A stretch of DNA of 64,000 bases from contig NW_027488365.1 of the NCBI RefSeq assembly GCF_051014445.1, positions 5,394,001 through 5,458,000 on the forward strand. Direction: 5' to 3'. Shown one piece after another: positions 50,101 to 63,239 of this stretch. Position 1 is the first letter of the stretch. Every line of letters starts with the position of its first letter. The notes under the pieces are model-generated. The model had not been told where the DNA came from, ran no database searches, and saw only the letters and a program-made list of their open reading frames with translations. A program made the position numbers and the translations under genes. Source of the DNA: Colletes latitarsis (taxonomy: Eukaryota; Arthropoda; Insecta; Hymenoptera; Colletidae).

Positions 50101-53100
50101 TTCACATACTTGTTGAACAGATCCTGGGTTTTTTCTGGTTTGGATCACGTAGTAGTGTGGTACCACACTGAAACAGTCCATTAAACCTCCTTGCGATCAA
50201 TATTTTAGAGGATAATGCATGTTAGGTCTAAGTTAGGCCTGGGATTTTCACTCATCAGCCTCATACTTTCGCATTCTTCACATACTTGTTGAACGGATCC
50301 TGGGTTTTTTCTGGTTTGGATCACGTAGTAATGTGGGACCACACTGAAACAGCCAATTAAACCTGGTTTCGATCAATATTTTAGAGAATAATTCATGTTA
50401 GGTCTAGGTTAGGTCTGGGAGTTGCTCTGATCAGGCTCATTCTTTCGCATATTTCTCATACTTGATGGCTAGATCCTAGGCTTTTTCTGGATTGCATCAC
50501 GTAGTAATGAAGTACAACACTGAAACAGTCAATTAAACCTGGTTTCCATCAATATCTTAGAGGACAACGCAAGTTAGGTCTGGGATAGGTCTGGGATTTT
50601 CCCTCATCAGGCTCTTACTTCCGCGTTTTTCACATACTTGTTGAACAGATCCTGGGTTTTTTCTGGTTTGTATCACGTAGTAGTGTGGTACCACACTGAA
50701 ACAGTCCATTAAACCTGGTTTGGATCAATATTTTAGAGGATAACGCATGTTAGGTCTAGGTTAGGTCTGGGATTTTCACTCATCAGACTCATACTTTCGC
50801 ATTCTTCACATACTTGTTGAACGGATTCTGGGTTTTTTCTGGTTTGGATCACGTAGTAATGTGGGACCACACTGAAACAATCAATTAAACCTGGTCTTGA
50901 TAAATATTTTAGAGGATAACGCATGTTAGGTCTGGGTTAGGTCTAGGATTTGCCCTCATCAGGCTCATACTTTCGCATATTTCTCATACTTCATGGCTAG
51001 ATCCTGGGCTGTTTCTGGATTGTATCACGTAGTAATGTGGTACCACGCTGAAACAGTCAATTAAACCTGGTTTCGATCAATATTTTAGAGGATAACGCAA
51101 GTTAGGTCTGGGATAGGTCTAGGATTTGCCCTCATCAGGCTCTTACTTTCGCATATTTCTCATACTTCATGGCTAGATCCTGGGCTAGTTCTGGAGTGGA
51201 TCACGTAGTAAAGTGGTACCACACTGAAACATTCAATGAAACCTGGTCCGGATAAATATTTTAGAGGATAACGCATCTTAGGTCTGGGTTAGGTCTAAGA
51301 TTTGCCCTCATCAGGCTCACAGTTTCGCGTTTTTCACATACTTGTTGAACAGATCGTGGGTTTTTTCTGGTTTGGATCAAGAAGTAGTGTGGTACCACAC
51401 TGAAACTGTCCATTAAACCTGGTTTCGCCCAATATTTTAGGGGATAACGCATGTTAGGTCTAGGTTAGGTCTGGGATTTGCTCTCATGAGGCTCATTCTT
51501 TCGCATATTTCTCATACTTGATGGCTAGATCCTGGGCTTTTTCTGGATTGCATCACGTAGTAATGAAGTACAACACTGGAAAAGTCAATAAAACCTGGTT
51601 TCCATCAATATCTTAGAGGACAACGCATGTTAGGTCTAGGTTAGCCCTGGGATTTTCACTCATCAGACTCATACTTTCGCATTCTTCACATACTTGTTGA
51701 ACTGATCCTGGGTTTTTTCTGGTTTGGATCACGTAGTAATGTGGTACCACACTGAAACAGTCGATAAAACCTGGTTTCGATCAATATTTTAGAGGATAAC
51801 GCATGTTAGGTCTAGGTAAGGCCTGGGATTTTCACTGATCAGACTCATACTTTCGCATTCTTCACATACTTGTTGAACGGATCCTGGGTTTTTTCTGGTT
51901 TGGAATACGTAGGAATGTGGTACCACACTGAAACGGTCAATTAAACCTGGTTTCGATCAATATTTTAGAGGATAACGCAAGTTAGGTCTGGGATAGGTCT
52001 GGGATTTGCCCTCATCAGGCTCATACTTTCGCATTCTTCACATACTTGTTGAACTGATCCTGGGTTTTTTCTGGTTTGGATCAGGTAGTAATGTGGTACC
52101 ACACTGAAACAGTCGATTAAACCTGGTTTCGATCAATATTTTAGAGGATAACGCATGTTAGGTCTAGGTTAGCCCTGGGATTTTCACTCATCAGACTCAT
52201 ACTTTCGCATTCTTCACATACTTGTTGAACTGATCCTGGGTTTTTTCTGGTTTGGATCACGTAGTAATGTGGTACCACACTGAAACAGTCGATAAAACCT
52301 GGTTTCGATCAATATTTTAGAGGATAACGCATGTTAGGTCTAGGTAAGGCCTGGGATTTTCACTGATCAGACTCATACTTTCGCATTCTTCACATACTTG
52401 TTGAACGGATCCTGGGTTTTTTCTGGTTTGGAATACGTAGGAATGTGGTACCACACTGAAACGGTCAATTAAACCTGGTTTCGATCAATATTTTAGAGGA
52501 TAACGCAAGTTAGGTCTGGGATAGGTCTTGGACTTGCCCTCACCAGGCTCATACTTTCGCGTTTTTCACATACTTGTTGAACAGATCCTGGGTTTTTTCT
52601 TGTTTGGATCACGTAGTAGTGTGGTACCACACTGAGACAGTCCATTAGACCTGGTTTGGATCAATATTTTAGAGAATAACGCATGTTAGGTCTAGGTTAG
52701 GTCTGGGATTTGCCCTCATCAGACTCATACTTTCGCATTCTTCACATACTTGTTGAACAGATCCTGGGTTTTTTCTGGTTTGGATCATGAAGTAGTGTGG
52801 TACCACACTGAAACAGTCCATTAAACCTTGTTTCGCTCAATATTTTAGAGGATAACGCATGTTAGGTCTAGGTTAGGTCTTGGATTTGCCCTCATCAGGA
52901 TCATACTTTCGCATATTTCTCATACTTCATGGCTAGATCCTGGGCTATTTCTGGATTGCATCACGTAGTAATGCAGTACCACACTGAAACAGTCAACGAA
53001 ACCTGGTTTCCATCAATATTTTAGAGGACAACGCAAGTTAGGTCCAGGTAAGGCCTGAGATTTTCACTGATCAGACTCATACTTTCGCATCCTTCACATA

Positions 53101-54226
53101 CTTGTTGAACAGATCCTGGTTTTTCTCTGGTTTGGATCACGAAGTAGTGTGGTACCACACTGAAACAGTCCATTAAACCTGGTTTCGATTAATATTTTAG
53201 AGAATAATTCATGTTAGGTCTAGGTAAGGTCTGGGATTTGTTCTCATCAGGCTCATTCTTTCGCATATTTCTCATACTTGATGTCTAGATCCTGGGCTTT
53301 TTCTGGATTGCATCACGTAGTAATGAAGTACAACACTGAAACAGTCAATTAAACCTGGTTTCCATCAATATTTTACACGACAACGCATGTTAGGTCTAGG
53401 TTAGGCCTGGGATTTGCCCTCATCAGGGTCATACTTTCGCAGTTTTAACATACATGTTGACCTGATTGGGGGGTTTTTCCGCTTTGGATCACGTAGTAAA
53501 GTGGTACCACACTGAAGCAGTCCATTAAACCCGGTTTGGATCAATATTTTAGAGGATAACGCATGTTAGGGCTAGGTTAGCCCTGGGATTTTCACTCAAC
53601 AGAATCATTCTTTCGCATTCTTCACATACCTGTTGAACGGATCGAGGGTTTTTTCTGCTTTGGATCACGTAGTAAAGTGGTACCACACTAAAACAGTCCA
53701 CTAAACCTGGTTTGGATCAATATTTTAGAGGATAATGCATGTTAGGTCTAGGTTAGCCCTGGGATTTTCACTCATCAGACTCATTCTTTCGCATTCTTCA
53801 CATACCTGTTGAACGGATCCTGGGTTTTTTCTGGTTTGGATCACGTAGTAATGTGGGACCACACTGAAGCAATCAATTAAACCTGGTCTTGATAAATACT
53901 TTAGAGGATAACGCATGTTAGGTCTAGGTTAGGTCTAGGATTTGCTCTCGTCAGGCTCATACTTTCGCATATTTCTCGTACTTGATGGCTAGATCCTGGG
54001 CTTTTTCTGGATTGCATCACGTAGTAATGAAGTACAACACTGAGACAGTCAATTAAACCTGGTTTCCATCAATATCTTAGAGGACAACGCAAGTTAGGTC
54101 TGGGATAGGTCTGGGATTTGCCCTCATCAGACTCTTACGTTCGCGTTTTTCACATACTTGTTGAACGGATCCTGGGTTTTTTCTGGTTTGGATCACGTAG
54201 TAATGTGGTACCACACTGAAACAGTC
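47194..54226. repeat. 7572-bp tandem duplication, copy 2 (with internal deletion)
   Basis: Copy 2 follows copy 1 directly. 47194-50324 repeats the 18-mer material and 50325-54226 repeats the flank. Few base changes were noticed against copy 1, for example AGGTCTAAGTTAG (42831) against AGGTCTAGGTTAG, and CTCATGAGACTC (44616) against CTCATCAGACTC. From about 53180 the offset is 7042 bp, owing to loss of 530 bp (3 monomers plus 2) relative to copy 1. The loss removed the two monomers that carry extra bases, so the arithmetic is consistent. Confidence 0.9.
53176..53187. other. Deletion junction of 530 bp in copy 2
   Basis: Left of this point copy 2 follows 45604 (CATTAAACCTGGTTTCG) and right of it follows about 46146 (TCGATTAATATT). 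The shared word ACCTGGTTTCG spans the join, so the deletion fits unequal exchange within homologous positions of two monomers. Confidence 0.8.
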
Positions 54227-54510
54227 AATTAAACCTGGTTTCGATCAATATGTTAGAGGACAATGCAAGTTAGGTCTGGGATAGGTCTGGGATTTGCCCA
54301 CATCAGGGTCATACTTTCGCATTTTTCACATACTTGTTGAACAGATCCTGGGTTTTTTCTGGTTTGGATCGCGCAGTAATGTGGTACCACACTGAAACAG
54401 CCCACTAAACCTGGTTTCGATCAATATTTTAGAGGATAACGAAAGTTATGTCTAGATTAGGCCTGGGATTTGCCCTCATCAGGGTCATACTTTCGCAGTT
54501 TTAACATGCA

Positions 54511-55153
54511 TGTTGACCTGATCGAGGGTTTTTTCTGCTTTGGATCACGTAATAAAGTGGTGCCGCAACTAAAACAGTCAATTAAACCTGGTTTCGACCA
54601 TTATTTTAGAGGATAACGCAAGTCAGGTCTGGGATAGGTCTGGGATTAGCCCTCATCAGACTCATACTTTCGCACACTTCACATACTCGTTGACAAGATT
54701 CTGGGTTTTTTTCTGGTTTGGATCACGTAGTAATGTGGTACCACACTGAAACAGTCGATTGAACCTGGTTTCGATTAATATTTTAGAGAATAATTCATGT
54801 TAGGTCTAGGTAAGGTCTGGGATTTGCTCTCATCAGGCTCATTCTTTCGCATATTTCTCATACTTGATGTCTAGATCCTGGGCTTTTTCTGGATTGCATC
54901 ACGTAGTAATGAAGTACAACACTGAAACAGTCAATTAAACCTGGTTTCCATCAATATTTTACACGACAACGCATGTTAGGTCTAGGTTAGGCCTGGGATT
55001 TGCCCTCATCAGGGTCATACTTTCGCAGTTTTAACATACATGTTGACCTGATCGAGGGTTTTTTCCGCTTTGGATCACGTAGTAAAGTGGTACCACACTG
55101 AAGCAGTCCATTAAACCCGGTTTGGATCAATATTTTAGAGGATAACGCATGTT
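54511..55153. repeat. Intact copy of the segment deleted from copy 2
   Basis: This 643-bp stretch matches 45883-46525 at an offset of 8628 bp (49 monomers plus 4), including the rare GTAATAAAGTGGTGCCGC (54549), CGACCATTATTTTAG and CAAGTCAGG. It covers most of the part missing from copy 2, about 1.3 kb downstream of that deletion. Some bases differ (CTGATCGAGGG at 55048 against CTGATTGGGGG at 46420). Confidence 0.78.
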
Positions 55154-56739
55154 AGGTTTGGGTTAGGTCTAGGATTTGCCCTCATCAGGCTCATACTTTC
55201 GCATATTTCTCATACTTCATGGCTAGATCCTGGGCTTTTCCTGGATTGCATCACGTAGTAATGAAGTACAACACTGAAACAGTCAATTAAACCTGGTTTC
55301 CATCAATATTTTAGAGGATAACGCATGTTAGGTTTGGGTTAGGTCTAGGATTTGCCCTCATCAGGCTCATACTTTCGCATATTTCTCATACCTCATGGCT
55401 AGATCCTGGGCTTTTTCTGGATTGTATCACGTAGTAATGTGGTACCACGCTGAAACAGTCAATTAAACCTGGTTTCGATCAATATTTTAGAGGATAACGC
55501 AAGTTAGGTCTGGGATAGGTCTGGGATTCGCCCTCATCAGGCTCATACTTTCGCATTCTTCACATACTTGTTGAACGGATCCTGGGCTTTTTCTGGATTG
55601 CATCACGTAGTAATGAAGTACAACACTGAAACAGTCAATTAAACCTGGTCTTGATAAATATTTTAGAGGATAACGCATGTTAGGTTTGGGTTAGGTCTAG
55701 GATTTGCCCTCATCAGGCTCATGCTTTCGCATATTTCTCATACTTCATGGCTAGATCCTGGGCAGTTTCTGGATTGTATCACGTAGTAATGTGGTACCAC
55801 GCTGAAACAGTCAATTAAACATGGTCTGGATAAATATTTTAGAGGATAACGCATCTTAGGTCTGTGTTAGGTCTAAGATTTGCCCTCCTCAGGCTCACAG
55901 TTTCGCGTTTTTCGCATACTTGTTGAACAGATCCTGGGCTTTTTCTGGATTGCATCACGTAGTATTGTGGTACCACACTGAAACAGTCGATTAAACCAAG
56001 TTTCGATCAATATTTTTGAGGATAACGCATGTTAGGTCTAGGTTAAGCCTGGGATTTTCACTCTTCAGACTCATACTTTCGCATTCTTCACATACTTGTT
56101 GAACGGATCTTGGGTTTTTTCTGGTGTGGATCACGTAGTAATGTGGCACCATACTGATACAATCAATTAAAACTGGTCTTGATAAATATTTTAGAGGCTA
56201 ACGCATGTTAGGTCTGGGTTAGGTCTGGGATTTGCTCTCATCAGGCTCATTCTTTCGCATATTTCTCATACTTGATGGCTAGATCCTGGGCTTTTTCTGG
56301 ATTGCATCACGTAGTAATGAAGTACAACACTGAAACAGTCAATTAAACCTGGTTTCGATAAATATCTTAGAGAACAATTCATGTTAGGTCTAGGTTAGGC
56401 CTGGGATTTGCCCTCATCAGGGTCATACTTTCGCAGTTCTAACATACATGTTGACCTGATCGAGGGTTTTTTCTGCTTTGGACCACGTAGTAAAGTGGTA
56501 CCACACTGAAACAGTCCACTAAACCTGGTTTGGATCAATATTTTAGAGGATAATGCATGTTAGGTCTGGGATAGGTCTGGGATTTGCCCTCATCAGACTC
56601 ATACTTTCGCACACTTCACATACTCGTTGAACAGATCCTGGGATTTTTCTGGTATGGATCACGTAGTAATGTGGTACCATACTGAAACATTCAGTTAAAC
56701 CTGGTCTTGATAAATATTTTTGAGGATAACGCATGTTAG

Positions 56740-57443
56740 GTCTGGGTTAGGTCTAGGATTTGCCCTCATCACGCTCATACTTTCGCATATTTCTCATACT
56801 TCATGGCTAGATCCTTGGCTATTTCTGGATTGGATCACGTAGTAATGAGGTACCACACTGAAACAGCCCACTAAACCTGGTTCCGATCAATATTTTAGAG
56901 GATAACGAAAGTTATGTCTAGGTCAGGCCTGGGATTTGCTCTCATCAGACTCATGCTTTCGCATTTTTCACATACTTGTGGAACAAATCCTGGGTTTTTT
57001 CTGGTATGGATCACGTAGTAATGTGGTACCACAATGAAACATTCAGTTAAACCTGGTCTTGATAAATATTTTTGAGGATAACGCATGTTAGGTCTGGGTT
57101 AGGTCTAGGATTTGCCCTCATCAGGATCATATTTACGCATATTTCTCATACTTCATGGCTAGATCCTGGGCTATTTCTGGATTGGATCACGTAGTAATGT
57201 GGTACCACACTGAAACAGCTCACTAAACCTGGTTCCGATCAATATTTTAGAGGATAACGAAAGTTATGTCTAGGTCAGGCCTGGGATTTGCTCTCATCAG
57301 ACTCATGCTTTCGCATTTTTCACATACTTGTGGAACAAATCCTGGGTTTTTTCTGGTATGGATCACGTAGTAATGTGGTACCACAATGAAACATTCAGTT
57401 AAACCTGGTCTTGATAAATATTTTTGAGGATAACGCATGTTAG
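56740..57443. repeat. Dimer duplication (2 x 352 bp)
   Basis: 56740-57091 and 57092-57443 match at 352 bp, with shared rare variants GAAAGTTATGTCTAGGTC, CTTGTGGAACAAATCC and CATTCAGTTAAACC. The minus-strand reading frames of the two copies are identical in translation. Related single monomers recur near 58137, 59889 and 61129. Confidence 0.82.
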
Positions 57444-57751
57444 GTCTGGGTTAGGTCTAGGATTTGCTCTCATCAGGCTCATGCTTTCGCATATTTCTCA
57501 TACTTCATGGCTAGATCCTGGGCTGTTTCTGGATTGTATCACGTAGTAATGTGGTACCACAATGAAACATTCAGTTAAACCTGGTCTTGATAAATATTTT
57601 TGAGGATAACGCATGTTAGGTCTGGGTTAGGTCTAGGATTTGCCCTCATCAGGATCATACTTTCGCATATTTCTTATACTTCATGGATAGATCCTGGGCT
57701 ATTTTCTGGTTCGGATCACATAGTAATGTGGTACCACACTGAAACAGTCGA

Positions 57752-60420
57752 TTAAAACAGGTTTCGATCAATATTCACGAGGATAACGCATGTTAGGTCT
57801 AGGTAAGGCCTGGGATTTTCACCCATCAGACACATTCTTTCGCATTCTTCACATACCTGTTGAACGGATCCTGGGTTTTTTCTGGTTTGGATCACGTAGT
57901 AATGTGGGACCACACTGAAGCAATCAATTAAACCTGGTCTTGATAAATATTTTTGAGGATAACGCATGTTAGGTCTGGGTTAGGTCTAGTATTTGCCCTC
58001 ATCACGCTCATACTTTCGCATATTTCTCATACTTCATGGCTAGATCCTGGGCTATTTCTGGATTGGATCACGTAGTAATGTGGTACCACACTGAAGCAGC
58101 CCACTAAACCTGGTTCCGATCATTATTTTAGAGGATAACGAAAGTTATGTCTAGGTTAGGCCTGGGATTTGCTCTCATCAGACTCATGCTTTCGCATTTT
58201 TCACATACTTGTGGAACAAATCCTGGGTTTTTTCTGGTATGGATCACGTAGTAATGTGGTACCACACTGAAACATTCAGTTAAACCTGGTCTTGATAAAT
58301 ATTTTAGAGGATAACGCATGTTAGGTTTGGGTTAGGTCTAGGATTTGCCCACATCAGGTTCATACTTTCGCATATTTCTCATACTTCCTGGGCTGTTTCT
58401 GGATTGGATCACGTAGTAATGTGGTACCACGCTGAAACAGTCAATTAAACCTTGTTTCGATAAATATTTTAGAGGATAACGCAAGTTAGGTCTGGGATAG
58501 GTCTGGGATTCGCCCTCATCAGGCTCATACTTTCGCACACTTCACAGACTCGTTTAACAGATCCTGGGTTTTTTCTGGTTTGGTTCACGTAGTAATGTGG
58601 TACCACACTGAAACATTCAATTAAACCTTGTCTTGATCAATATTTCAGAGGATAACGCATGTTAGGTTTGGGTTAGGTCTAGGATTTGCCCACATCAGGC
58701 TCATACTTTCGCATTTTTCACATACTTGTTGAACAGATCCTGGCTTTCTCTGGTTTGGATCGCGCAGTAATGTGGTACCACACTGAAACAGCCCACTAAA
58801 CCTGGTCTTGATAAATATTATTGAGGATAACGCATGTTAGGTCTGGGTTAGGTCTAGGATTTGCCCTCATCAGGCTCATACTTTCGCATATTTCTCATAC
58901 TTCATGGCTAGATCCTGGGCTATTTCTGGATTGGATCACGTAGTAATGTGGTACCACACTGAAACAGTCGATTAAACCAGGTTTCGATCAATATTCTTGA
59001 GGATAACGCATGTTAGGTCTAGGTAAGGCCTGGGATTTTCACTCATCAGACTCATTCTTTCGCATTCTTCACATACCTGTTGAACGGATCCTGGGTTTTT
59101 TCTGGTTTGGATCACGAAGTAATGTGGGACCACACTGAAGCAATCAATTAAACCTGGTCTTGATAAATATTTTAGAGAATAACGCATGTTAGGTCTGGGT
59201 TAGGTGTAGGATTTGCTCTCGTCAGGCTCATACTTTCGTATATTTCTCATACTTGATGGCTAGATCCTGGGCTTTATCTGGATTGCATCACGTAGTAATG
59301 AAGTACAACACTGAAACAGTCAATTAAACCTGGTTTCCATCAATATCTTAGAGGACAACGCAAGTTAGGTCTGCGATAGGTCTGGGATTTGCCCTCATCA
59401 GACTCATACGTTCGCGTTTTTCACATACTTGTTGAACGGATCCTGGGTTTTTTCTGGTTTGGATCACGTAGTAATGTGGGACCACACTGAAGCAATCAAT
59501 TAAACCTGGTCTTGATAAATATTTTTGAGGATAACGCATGTTAGGTCTGGGTTAGGTCTAGGATTTGCCCTCATCAGGCTCATACTTTCGCATATTTCTC
59601 ATACTTCATGGCTAGATCCTGGGCTATTTCTGGATTGGATCACGTAGTAATGTGGTACCACACTGAAACAGTCGATTAAACCAGGTTTCGATCAATATTT
59701 TTGAGGATAACGCATGTTAGGTCTAGGTTAGGCCTGGGATTTGCCCACATCAGGGTCATACTTTCGCATTTTTCACATACTTGTTGATCAGATCCTGGGT
59801 TTTTTCTGATTTGGATCGGGCAGTAATGTGGTACCACACTGAAACAGCCCACTAAACCTGGTTTCGATCAATATTTTAGAGGATAACGAAAGTTATGTCT
59901 AGGTTACGCCTGGGATTTGCTCCCATCAAACTCGTGCTTTCGCATTTTTCACATACTTGTGGAACAGATCCTGGGTTTTTTCTGGTATGGATCACGTAGT
60001 AATGTGGTACCACACTGAAACATTCAGTTAAACCTGGTCTTGATAAATATTTTTGAGGATAACGCATGTTAGGTCTGGGTTAGGTCTAGGATTTGCCCTC
60101 ATCAGGCTCATTCTTTCGCATATTTCTTATACTTCAAGGATAGATCCTGGGCTATTTTCTGGTTTGGATCACATAGTAATGTGGTACCACACTGAAACAG
60201 TCGATTAAACCAGGTTTCGATCAATATTCTTGAGGATAACGCATGTTAGGTCTAGGTAAGGCCTGGGATTTTCACTCATCAGACTCATTCTTTCGCATTC
60301 TTCACATACCTGTTGAACGGATCCTGGGTTTTTTCTGGTTTGGATCACGTAGTAATGTGGGACCACACTGAAACAATCAATTAAACCTGGTCTTGATAAA
60401 TATTTTAGAGGATAACGCAT
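57752..60420. repeat. 7-monomer spaced markers (about 1232 bp)
   Basis: A monomer with AAACAGGTTTCG or AAACCAGGTTTCG, then CAATATTC, CTAGGTAAGGCCTGGG and CACATACCTGTTGAACGG occurs at 57752, 58972 and 60205. The spacings are 1220 and 1233 bp. They fit 7 x 176 once the 11-bp deletion at 58387, a 1-bp loss at 58743 (CCTGGCTTTCTCTGG) and a 1-bp gain near 60157 are counted. Intervening monomers match only in part, so this is a partial or decayed 7-mer. Confidence 0.65.
58380..58395. other. 11-bp deletion in a class B monomer
   Basis: CATACTTC joins directly to CTGGGCTG, whereas every other class B monomer has ATGGCTAGATC between them. The monomer is 165 bp and shifts the local phase. It is the largest simple deletion within a monomer that I found in the window. 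Confidence 0.85.
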
Positions 60421-61260
60421 GTTAGGTCTGGGTTAGGTCTAGGATTTGCTCTCGTCAGGCTCATACTTTCGCATATTTCTCAAACTTGATGGCTAGATCC
60501 TGGGCTTTTTCTGGATTGCATCACGTAGTAATGAAGTACAACACTGAAACAGTCAATTAAACCTGGTTTCCATCAATATCTTAGAGGACAACGCAAGTTA
60601 GGTCTGGGATAGGTCTAGGATTTGCCCTCATCAGACTCATACGTTTCGTTTTTCACATACTTGTTGAACGGATCCTGGGTTTTTTCTGGTTTGGATCACG
60701 TAGTAATGTGGTACCACACTGAAACATTCAAATAAACCTGGTCTTGATAAATATTTTAGAGGATAACGCATGTTAGGTTTGGGTTAGGTCTAGGATTTGC
60801 CCACATCAGGCTCATACTTTCGCATATTTCTCATACTTCATGGCTAGATCCTGGGCTGCTTCTGGATTGTATCACGTAGTAATGTGGTACCACGCTGAAA
60901 CAGTCAATTAAACCTTGTTTCGATCGATATTTTAGAGGATAACGCAAGTTAGGTCTGGGATAGGTCTGGGATTTGCCCTCATCAGACTCATGCTTTCGCA
61001 TTTTTCACATACTTGTTGAACAGATCCTGGGTTTTTTCTGGTATGGATCACGTAGTAATGTGGTACCATACTGAAACAGCCCACTAAACCTGGTTTCGAT
61101 CAATATTTTAGAGGATAACGAAAGTTATGTCTAGGTTAGGCCTGGGATTTGCCCTCATCAGACTCATGCTTTCGCATTTTTCACATACTTGTTGAACAGA
61201 TCCTGGGTTTTTTTCTGGTTTGGATCACGTAGTAGTGTGGTACCACACCGAAACATTCAG

Positions 61261-61476
61261 TTAAACCTGGTCTTGATAAATATTTTTGAGGATAACGCAT
61301 GTTAGGTCTAGGTTAGGCCGGGGATTTTCACTCATCAGACTCATACTTTCGCATTCTTCACATACTTGTAGAACGGATCCTGAGTTTTTACTGGTTTGGA
61401 TCACGTAGTAATGTGGTACCACACTGAAACATTCAATTAAACCTGGTCTTGATAAATATTTTAGAGGATAACACAT
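61261..61476. repeat. Marker monomer shared with the left flank (TTTTTACTGG)
   Basis: The T tract is interrupted as TTTTTACTGGTTTGG (61385), and upstream lies TTAGGCCGGGGATTTTCAC. The same linked pair is found at 5295-5375 and was not noticed between. Together with the GATCTTGATAAAT variant it links the two ends of the window. Confidence 0.7.
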
Positions 61477-63239
61477 GTTAGGTCTGGGTTAGGTCTAGGA
61501 TTTGCCCTCATCAGGCTCCTCCTTTCGCATATCTCTCATACTTCATGGCTGGATCCTGGGCTATTTCTGGATTGGATCACATAGTAATGTGGTACCACAC
61601 TGAAACAGTCAATTAAACCTGGTTTTGATCAATATTTTAGAGAATAATTCATGTTAGGTCTAGGTTCGGTCAGGGATTTGCTCTCATCAGGCACATTCTT
61701 TCGCATATTTCTCATACTTCATGGCTAGATACTGGGCATTTTCTGGATTGCTTCACGTAGTAATAAAGCACAACACTGAAACAGTCAATTAAACCTGGTT
61801 TCCATCAATATTTTAGAGGACAACGCATGTCAGGTCTAGGTTAGGTCTGGGATTTGCTCTCATAAGGGTCATACTGTCGCAGTTTTAACTTACTTGTTGA
61901 ACGGATCCTGGGTTTTTTCTGTTTTGGTTCACGTAGTAATGTGGTACCACACTGAAACATTCAATTAAACCTGGTCTTGATAAATATTTTAGAGGATGAC
62001 GCATGTTAGGTTTGGGTTAGGTCTAGGATTTGCCCTCATCAGGCTCATACTTTCGCATATCTCTCATACTTCATGGCTAGATACTGGGCTGTTTCTGGGT
62101 TGTATCACATAGTAATGTGGTACCACGCTGAAACAGTCGATTAAACCTGGTTTCGATCAATATTTTAGAGGATAACGCAAGTTAAGTCTGGGATAGGTCT
62201 GTGATTTGCCCTCATCAGACTCATACTTTCGCGTTTTTCACATACTTGTTGAACAGATCCTGGGTTTTTTCTGGTTTGGATCACGTAGTAGTGTGGTACC
62301 ACACTGAAACAGTCTATTAAACCTGGTTTTGGTCAATATTTTAGAGAATAATTCATGTTAGGTCTAGGTTAGGTCTGCGATTTGCTCCCATCAGGCTCAT
62401 TCTTTCGCATATTTCTCATACTTGATGGCTAGATCCTGGGCTTTTTCTGGATTGCATCACGTAGCAATGAAGTACAACACTGAAACAGTCAATTAAACCA
62501 GGTTTCGATCAATATTTTAGAGAATAATTCATGTTAGGTCTAGGTTAGGTCTGGGATTTGCTCCCATCAGGCTCATTCTTTCGCATATTTGTCATACTTG
62601 ATGGCTAGATCCTGGGCTTTTTCTGGATTGAATCACGTAGTAATGAAGTACAACACTGAAACAGTCAATTAAACCTAGTTTCCATCAATATCTTAGAGGA
62701 CAACGCAAGTTAGGTCTGGGATAGGTCTGGGATTAGCCCACATCAGGCTCATACTTTCGCGTTTTTCACATACTTGTTGAACAGATCCTGGGTTTTTTCT
62801 GGTTTGGATCACTTAGTAGACGGTACCACACTGAAACAGTCCATTAATCCTGGTTTGGATCTATATTTTAGAGGATAACGCATGTTAGGTCTAGGTTAGG
62901 TCTCGGATTTGCCCTCGTCAGACTCATACTTTCGCGTTTTTCACATACTTGTTGAACAGATCCTGGCTTTTTTCTGGATTGGGTCACGTAGTAGTGTGGT
63001 ACCACACTGAAACAGTAGATTAAACCTGGTTTCGATCAATATTTTTGAGGATAACGCATGTTAGGTCTGTGTTAGGTCTAGGATTTGCCCTCATCAGGCT
63101 CATACTTTCGCATATTTCTCATACTTGACGGCTAGATCCTGGGCTTTTTCTGGATTGCATCAGGTAGTAATGAAGTACAACACTGAAGCAGTCAATTAAA
63201 CCTGGTTTCGATCAATATTTTAGAGGACAGCGCATGTTA

